Shown piece by piece: positions 52,983 to 61,900 of a DNA stretch of 64,000 nucleotides (position 1 is the first letter of the stretch; each line of letters begins with the position of its first letter). Below the pieces are notes generated by a model. It saw only the letters and a program-made list of their open reading frames with translations, was not told where the DNA came from and ran no database searches. Location: positions 10,473,501-10,537,500 of the forward strand of contig NC_092573.1 of assembly GCF_037975245.1 (NCBI RefSeq), given 5' to 3'. The DNA comes from Apostichopus japonicus (taxonomy: Eukaryota > Echinodermata > Holothuroidea > Aspidochirotida > Stichopodidae). Both the position numbers and the translations under genes were made by a program.

Positions 52983-55900
52983 CTGGAAAAGAAAAGGGGA
53001 AAGGTGGTTAACATATAGCTGAGTAATAAGCTGAACAATGTGAGGAGAGTGTGGCTGCTAGGCGTGAGGGTGGGGGTAAATACTTGTTGATTGCATTATG
53101 AAAACGTCAGAATGGCGGAGTAAGTCCAAAGACTGGCTCGAAACTGATTGTACTTCAGGCCGTAGCATGTGGTAGGGGGAAGGGTGGGTGGGTGGGGGGG
53201 TGGAGGGGGACATCCCCACTGTGACTGTGTGATCATCCTCAGGTGTGTATCACCAGGGAGCTGTTATGGAACAACTCCCTGGTATCACGAGTCCCCTATA
53301 ATGAGAACATAATGATACACATGATCTTAGCATATATATATATAATTCCATGTTATTAATACTTACCGCTGAGGAATGATGTACTCCTGAGGTATCCATC
53401 GTTGAAGGCGTTGGAGCTGGAGATGTCTTTCTTTGCTTCCATTTTAATTCATACATTAAATATGCCACAGCAATGATAAGAACAGAACACAACACCATTG
53501 AGATTATACCTATTAAAACAAACAAGAAAACGTACATTCATTATTAAGAGAACTCAGTCAACAAAAGATTCTATTTCCAGTAGACAGAGGACGATGCTTG
53601 CTCTCCCTAATTATAGTACAATCGAAGTCAATTTAAAGCTTAAATGTACATAGAGCTTTAAAAAAAGACTACACCGTTCCAATTTCAGCTCCATGACTTT
53701 GATTTTTGTTTAACTTGAAAGAATATGATTATTCTGAAGTAACACCTAAAAGGAGACACAAACTCAACCACTGGTCTATGTGATGGAGATTATTATTATG
53801 AAATACTTCCCACAACAGCTTGGCAAAATATTCCTTTTGGGAGATATGACGGATGTAAGGTTCACATGTTCTTATGTAATCACATATTATATTTAATGTT
53901 CCTTCACACATGCGGTTGAAGACTAGATCGAATCTAACTATGACATCATCTAGCCAAACGGGCTTCAAGTTTCAATGTATTTTCTTTATTAATTGAAATG
54001 TTTATTTTCTGGGGTTTTGGAAACTTCGAGCCTAAAATATTTAAGTTTCTCAACATGGCCTTGTGATGGCATTGGTTTCAGTGTTGAAGCTGTTTACAGT
54101 TTACCTTGATAACATGAAAAGAGAAACTATGAGAACGTAAAAGATTTCAGATCATAGTGTCGTTATGACATCACAGATTTACAAAATGACAGCTCTCAGA
54201 TACGAAATCTTCCAACGGAGCATGGTTTTTGTTTTGTTCTTCACAACGATCTCTGTCATATTTGCTAAGAAGTTATGTTTGTGTTGACAAACATTGTGAA
54301 AATTAACTTAAAACAAATGCTCTTCAAAATCTCTACTTAGACTCTTATCATCTTCTCGTTAAATTTTTCTTGAAAACCTGATATCACTTGAAATGTTTGT
54401 TTAGCTGTCAAAGTTTGTTTACAAGGTTTTCACAATTTGACCCCTGGTGACCCCAAATGACCTTTGACCTCCACCAAAAACAATACTTGTACTTAATATG
54501 GTACTTCTGCACACCAAATATAAAGTTGGTCTGACCTTCTCCTCTTGAGATATCGTATTTACAAGCTGGGCGTCACAAACGCACTCACACACACTCACAC
54601 TCACACATACGCCATCATGAATGCAAAGGTTACGATTATCATCGAAACCAATATGGTAGAACTGAATGAAATGAAGCTTACAATGAAGTGAGTTTTCACG
54701 TGTCACTGCCTAGTATCTTCACATATCGTTCTGTTGTTCTCTGATGTAGAATGAAAACGAACTACAAGACAGGGATAGGATGGGGTAAGGTGTTGTGTTA
54801 TAATTTTTACTGTCCTACCTTTGTTTACTTTCTTTATCTTGTTCTTGTCAAATCCCAAAAGGGTTAGTCACTTTAGTTCACTTCCTTAACTTTTACTTCT
54901 TCTTCCTATAGGCCTATACTGTGTTCGATATGTATTATGTGAAATAACAAACAACGAGTGAACTGAACTGATTGGATGTCAAAGATTATTTAGATAGAAT
55001 TTAGACAGTAAGTTATGTACAGTCAGCTATATATAGGAAAGCATATACAACTTCATGAACACTCACAGTCATGCACTCAGACCACTGCACACTAGAAAAT
55101 GTTTGTTTGAGATTATCATTATTCTCCTTCCATTTCTCCCATACAAACAAAAAGACGAAGAAGAAGGAAAAACGACATCAGCGAAGTCTGAGACAAATAT
55201 CTTGTCAAGTGAACTCAGTGAACTCGAGCATGTGGTAGTAAAGCGCACCTTTCAAGTAGCAAAGGCTCTAAAAATGTGAGTAAATATTTTACCCAAAACT
55301 GGGTTCGTATGTATCTAATCAAATTTGGGTAAAGTTTTACAAACAAGGAAAGTATAGAAAAGTAAAGTAAAATACAGACAATTTTGACCAATGTATCATT
55401 TTATTAGCGAATAAATTGATTAAACTGTCGTAATTTTACTTGCTTTGGTGCAAACTTTACCCAAAGTTGGTTGGATACTTGCATACTTATCCGGTGAGGG
55501 GTAAACTATTTGCCCAACTTTTGTTGAGTATATAGCATCTCCATGAGACATTTTTTTTCAGGTGACGGAAACAAACAAACATAAAAACAACGAGACTGAT
55601 ATTTTCATTTAATAGAATTGCTGAATTTAATAAAACATGAAGTAATTATGAAAGTTTTCTTTACCAAGGACGTTCACCCAATTCTTTTCAATAGGAGCTG
55701 AAAGAAAGAGATATATTAGAATCATATTGACATAAATGTATTAAAACAGGAGCTGGTTATACTCAGTTACTAAACTCTCTGAATATCCTATTCTGAAATG
55801 ATGTTGCAATTTAACACGAATATTTACCAACATATACGTGATTTTTATGAATATTCATAGCATGATATGAGCTCCACCAGGCTGAAGCTCGCAAAGTACG

Positions 55901-58900
55901 CTGTAACAGTTGATAGTTATACATAGTGGTATGGTGCCATACGATTAAACTGTATCGTTTAGCTAGGATGACGCAGTACGGAAAGATGATAATAATGCGA
56001 TGTGAAATATTATAAATATAAAGCCATCAGGCAAGTGCTGTTGTCACATTTGCCAATGAACAAATGGGGATGGTGTTGTTAATAAATATTATATCTTGGA
56101 TTTCAAGCTTTTGTGTTACCGACGCTTAGCCAAATTAGGTAATGTGTAAAATTTGAAACTCATGCTGGCCTGTAGTCACAAAATAACTCGAAGAACTTAC
56201 CGTATTCACAGTAATTTCCATGGTAACCAACGGGACATATGCATTTCATACCGTCTGGCTGATCTACGCAAGTAGCGCCATTATCACAGACTCGAAGGTT
56301 ACACGTCAACGTATTTTCTAAAAAAAAGATAACAGGGACCTTGTGTAGTATATTGATAAAGTTTGTGTTTCTGATGTAGTCTTCCCAGCATGCAATAAAA
56401 CTGGCCACATATGGAACGCCAAAAGGACCACAGTGACATGTACCACTACTAATTTGACATGTACTACTACTAATTCGAAGTGTACTACTACTAATTTGAA
56501 GTGTAATACATGTAAAATGTCGCGTACTACTACTAATTCGAAGTGTACTACATCTTAAATGTCGCGTACTACTACTAATTCGAAGTGTACTACATCTAAA
56601 AAGTCACGTACTACTACTAAATTGGAGAGATGGCGCTATTCACAATCTTTCCGATACCATGTCATCGAGTTGCGCATCTGCATTAAAATAATGATGAAGA
56701 AAACATATTCTTCAATACTCTGTTGATTCAAATGTCTATTTTACAGTTTATACCTTTAGGGTCTGTGGCAAATATAGAAAATAGCATGTACTTTGGCACA
56801 GCTGGGGAATAAAAAGCATTCTTGACATTTCAATGACGGGGAAATTGCTGCTTGTGAATAATAATGTGTATAACAATTTTAAGAGTTAAAAACTGAAGCT
56901 ACATTAAGCACATTCTTGGGGATCGATGGTTCCACCTGCTGGGGCTTCGAAAACTTGTTGCTTTGCCACCACTGGATTTTATTTGTGTGATGCCCAATGG
57001 TCACAGACAATGGTGATTATAGTATTAGTAATGAAGGCAAGGAGAAGGGGAACATTCAGGAAGACTGACACGTACATATATACTCCTAATCCTACGCATA
57101 CTAAGCTCTGCATATACACACATTACTGTGCCAAAATCTAAATTTAAACGGTAACGTATATTTGGGCTCTTAAGTTATGCTCGGAATTAATCCATGACCT
57201 AGTACTTTAGTAGGCCTATATTCAGGCCATTTGTAGAACACCTAAAATGCATACGGTACTAGACCTGTATATAATTTAAACAAGTAGCAGTTTTGGAATA
57301 TCATTTAAATTAGACACTATCGGCCTAGCCGCAGCTTGGCCTAGCATATAGAAAAAGTCTAGGAAGCCTAACTTTAGCTCATTAACAGTAGCACCTCACC
57401 GGTCTTTTCTGAATGTAAAGCAGCCTTTTGCGTTTGGGCGCCGTTTTCTATTTTTGTGACATGTTCATCGAGTTTTTTACATATATATATATATATATAT
57501 ATATATCAAATACACCAGTTTTTTAACTCTTAAAATTGTTATACCCACTATTATTCACAAGCAGCAATTTCCCCGTCATTGAAATGTCAAGAATGCTTTA
57601 GATTTCCCAGCTGTGCTTAACTATATGCTATTTTCTATATTTGCCACAGACCTTAAAGGTATAAACTGTAAAATAGACATTTGAATCAACAGAGTATTGA
57701 AGAATATGTTTTCTTCATCGTTATTTTAATGCAGATGCGCAACTCGATGACATGGTATCGGAAAGATTGTGAATAGCGCCATCTCTCCAATTTAGTAGTA
57801 GTACGTGACTTTTTAGATGTAGTACACTTCGAATTAGTAGTAGTACGCGACATTTTAGATGTAGTACACTTCGAATTAGTAGTAGTACGCGACATTTTAG
57901 ATGTAGTACACTTCGAATTAGTAGTAGTACGCGACATTTTACATGTATTACACTTCAAATTAGTAGTAGTACACTTCGAATTAGTAGTAGTACATGTCAA
58001 ATTAGTAGTGGTACATGTCACTGTGGTCCTTTTGGCGTTCCATAGCCACATAGCTAAAGTTTGCCGTTCAAAGAACACTGAACAGCACAGCAAAGGCAAA
58101 CATAATGCCAAATTAATGAACGTGGCTCCAAGTGATATTCAGAAATCATTACAAAGTGAGAATGAGATGTACTCACTATTTGTTAATCGTGCCAAAGAGG
58201 ATGATAAAGAAGCCATTAAGGAGAACGTTACAATCAACGGACATGATGTTATCTTTGAAATCGACACCGGTGCTTCATTCAGTATCATTTCGGAGAAGCA
58301 ATATGATTCAATAGGGAAAATTAAACTGAACCAGTCAGATATTAACCTGCGTACACAGACTGGCGAGAATTGAACATACTGGGAATGTTCACGGCAGATA
58401 TTGATTGCATGGGACGCAGTTCAAAACGCCCATTGTATGTAGTCAGTGGCGAGGGTCCCTCTTTAAATTGGACGCAACTGGCTCGTGAAATTGAAACTGG
58501 ACTGGGGAAGGATTTTCAACGTCAACTCTTTTTCGGTGATACCGACCTCTTTGACCCAGGTACTTGACGCGCATACCGCGGTTTTCAAGGAGGGTCTTGG
58601 AACACTAATGGGGTCAAAGGCTATTATCCACATTGATGAATCAGTAGCCCCCAGATATTGCAAGGCGAGGACAGTTCCCTACGCGATGAGAGAAAAATTT
58701 GAAGCGGAGCTGTAAAGGTTACAGGATCAGGGAATTATCACACCGATTCAATACTCCGAGTGGGCTGCTCCTATCGTTCCGGTGATGAAACCCGACAGGT
58801 CTATTCGAATTTGTGGAGACTACAAGTTGACAGTAAACACAGCTGCCAAAGTAGATAAATATCCGCTGCCCAAGGTTGATGACTTGTTTGCAACCCTGGC

Positions 58901-61900
58901 AGGTGGAGAAAAGTTCACAAAACTTGACCTTAGCCAAGCCTATCAGCAAGTGTTATTAGATGACAAATCACAAGCTTATGTCGTAATTAATACTAACAAA
59001 GGTTTTTTTTCAGATACAACAGGTTGCCATTTGGGGTATCATCGGCACCCGGTATTTTTCAGAGGATAATGGAAAATGTATTGCAGGGAATTCCCCGGGT
59101 CGATGATGTATTAATAACGGGTAAGACGGACACAGAGCACTTACAAACCCTAAATCTTGAGTTATCTAGATTAGAGTCTGCAGGGTTACGTCTTAAGAAA
59201 GACAAATGTGCATTCATGTCAACGTCTGTAATTTATTTAGGTCATAGGACTAACGCCGAAGGTCTTCATCCAACAGAAGACAAAGTAGGAGCAGTAAAAG
59301 ATGCTCCAGAACCACAGAATGTTTCATAACTGAAGTCCTACTCAGGATTATAGTAAGTTCCTTCCTAACTTGACGAGTACGCTTGCTCCGTTGTACGCTT
59401 TGATCAGAAAAGAAGTCAAATTTACGTGGGCTGAAAAAGAGCACCATGCTTTCGTCAAGTCAAAGAAATTGTTGACTTCTAACAGAGTTCTCACACATAA
59501 TAACCCGCAGTTGTAATTAATACTGTCACGCGATGCGTCTCAGTACGGCGTAGGCGCAGTTTTGTCGCATAAAATGCCTGATGGGTCAGAGAAACCTGTT
59601 GCATATGCCTCTCGAACTCTTTCCAAAGCTGTGCAAAACTACTCGCAAGTTGAGAAGGAAGGACTGGCATGTATTTTTGGTGTTAAGAAATATCATTCCT
59701 ATTTGCATGGTCGTAAGTTTGAACTAGTCACCGATCACAAACCGTTGCAATCATTGTTCAATGAGGCTAAGTCCACACCACCACAAGCATCGTCTATAAT
59801 TCAAAGATGGGCATTGATGCTTGCGAATTATGAATATAATTTGAAGTTTAGACATACATCTGAACGTGGCAATGCCGATGCGTTCAGTAGGCTACCCTTG
59901 AAAGATAACAACACACAAGTGCCGATGTCGGCAGATACAATTTTATTGCTAGAGAACCTAAATCAAGGGCCAATCACCACCACTGAAATCAGCAACTGGA
60001 CAGCCAAGGATCCAGTATTATCTCGAGCATTGAATTTCGAGCGCACAGGTTGGCCAAATGAGTGCCCGAGCTCGAGTAATGATTTCAAACCTTATTTTCA
60101 ACGTCGTAATGAATTAAGTGTTGAAGACGGATGTTTGTTATGGGGTAACAGAGTAATCGTCCCAAAACAAGGCAGAACGCAAATTCTGAATGAGTTGCAC
60201 GGAAGCCATCCAGGAATTGCGCGCATGAAAAGTTTAGCTAGAATGCTCGTTTGGTGACCAAACTTAGATGCAGATATTGAATCTTGTGTTAAGTCATGTC
60301 ACATATGCCAAACAAATCGTCCAATGCCACCGAAAGCACCATTAAATCCATGGGATTGGCCTGACAAGCCGTGGGCTAGAGTGCACGCTGATTATGCAGG
60401 ACCGTTCATGGGTCATGTGTTTATGGTGTTGGTTGACGCACATTCCAAGTGGTTAGAAGTTCATAAAATGAATTCCTCGACTTCCTCTGCCACTATTCAG
60501 AATATGCGTAAGACATTTGCACAATATGGTCTTCCTGAAATGTTGGTAACGGACAATGGTCCATGTTTTGTTAGTGAAGAATTTGAACAGTTTTGTACTT
60601 GAACGGTATTAATCATGTAACATCGTCACCTTACCACCCAGCCTCTAATGGCTTAGCTAAGAGAGCCGTCCAAACTCTCAAAACGGGTCTGAAAAAATGC
60701 AACATGGTTATTTAGATGATAAATTATCTAGATTCTTATTTACTTATCGTATTACTCCTCAGACTACTACAGGTCTATCTCCGTCAGAACTGTTCACGAA
60801 AAGAACATTGAGGTCTCGTTTTGACCTCTGCACCCCGATCTAGCCAATAAGGTCAGGAAGAAGCAGGAAAAGCAGAAAGATTCTCATGATAAGCACGCTG
60901 TTAAGAGATCATTTCAGGTGGGGGACGAAGTTTACGCTAAGAACTTTAGTAGGGGGTCTAAATGGTGCCCTGGTACTATTGTGAAGCAAAATGGCCCCGT
61001 CTCATTTGAAGTAGCTTTGTCAAATTCAAATTTAATTTGGAAACATCACGTGGATCATTTAAGGGTCAAACATGACACTCCAAATTTTCCAAAGGATCAA
61101 GTGGGCACAACTATCATAGACATATCCATTGAACCAATTACGACTGAAAAGAACGTAGAGTGTGAAGCTGCCCAAGTTACTTCCTTTTCAGATATCGAAC
61201 ATGAAAGTAATATGATACCTGACATAATTGAACCAGACAATACCACTACAGTAACTGAAAATGGTCAATGTATTGAAACGTCAAACGTTCCCTCGAACAA
61301 TACACCAAGAAAGACATATCAACGTCGTATTCGTAAAACAGTGGATAGATACGGGTGGTAATTTTCAGTGGGTTTCGTTATTTAGTACATATATATAATT
61401 TAACCTACAGTAATAGTTATAGTAACCGAAATTGTTCATGGTTGCTTCTTCTGATGTATTATATTTGTCAAGGGCTGTGAAATGCTTTATCACTGTTTTG
61501 TGGTTAGTCCTCCGTTTTAAGAGGGGAAGAGTGTAGTATATTGATAAAGTTTGTGTTTCTGATGTAGTCTTCCCAGGGTTCTTCGAAACCACCCGTTAGT
61601 CTGTCCGCTGACTTTATGACCTACATATCATTTATTATATTGTATATACACAAATATGTATCAACTCAGATTCAGTTCGGCATTTACTCGTTGAAAATAA
61701 AGACGTATAAGCCCATTCTCATGTGTTTTGTTTTGCGTGTTCGTTTGGTTAATTAAAAGAGTTAAACCAGCGGACACGTCACCTTGTTTCACAGTTTTCA
61801 TATACAAAGGATATTTAAGCAATGAATTAATGCATCCACGTTTGCTGCTTTCTCCATTAACAAGTTTAACAAGGTTTAAGAAGAGTTATTCAAAGACGGT

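Larger units (their letters stand above)
56412..58044. mobile_element. Foldback transposon with 42-bp tandem repeats in long inverted arms
   Basis: Left arm about 56412-56893 and right arm about 57518-58044 are inverted copies, separated by a loop of about 620 bp. The ends are TGGAACGCC and GGCGTTCCA. The arms carry a 42-bp tandem unit rich in TACTACTAC/TTCGAA, with two copies on the left and three on the right, plus related shorter units. The 8-bp direct repeat GCCACATA flanks it at 56404-56411 and 58045-58052. This matches foldback or TU-type elements, whose outer arms are tandem repeats and which make 8-bp duplications. No transposase is present, so the element is non-autonomous. The interruption falls between the glycine-histidine and last cysteine of a retroviral-type zinc knuckle, giving precise insertion coordinates. 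Confidence 0.85.
56344..61781 (+). mobile_element. Ty3/gypsy LTR retrotransposon, defective, with a nested foldback insertion
   Basis: The element starts TGTAGTATATTG at 56344 and ends ...CGTCA at 61781. It is flanked by the 5-bp direct repeat CCTTG (56339-56343 and 61782-61786), the expected TSD size for Ty3. The first 45 bp equal the start of the 3' LTR exactly, but then the 5' LTR, the primer-binding region and most of gag are missing; the LTR joins directly to a fragment of the gag zinc knuckle. The order protease, RT, RNase H, integrase, with a GPY/F-like C-terminal module and no envelope gene, is that of Ty3. The reading frames resemble the group often annotated as K02A2.6-like (Mag lineage), from memory of motifs only. 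It lies antisense within an intron of the EGF/TM gene. Confidence 0.9.

Noticed and set aside
57686-58111. 141-codon minus-strand frame with repeated Cys/Thr-rich peptides
   Set aside because: It lies in the right arm of the foldback element. The periodic peptide comes from the 42-bp tandem unit, and a mirror frame exists on the other arm.
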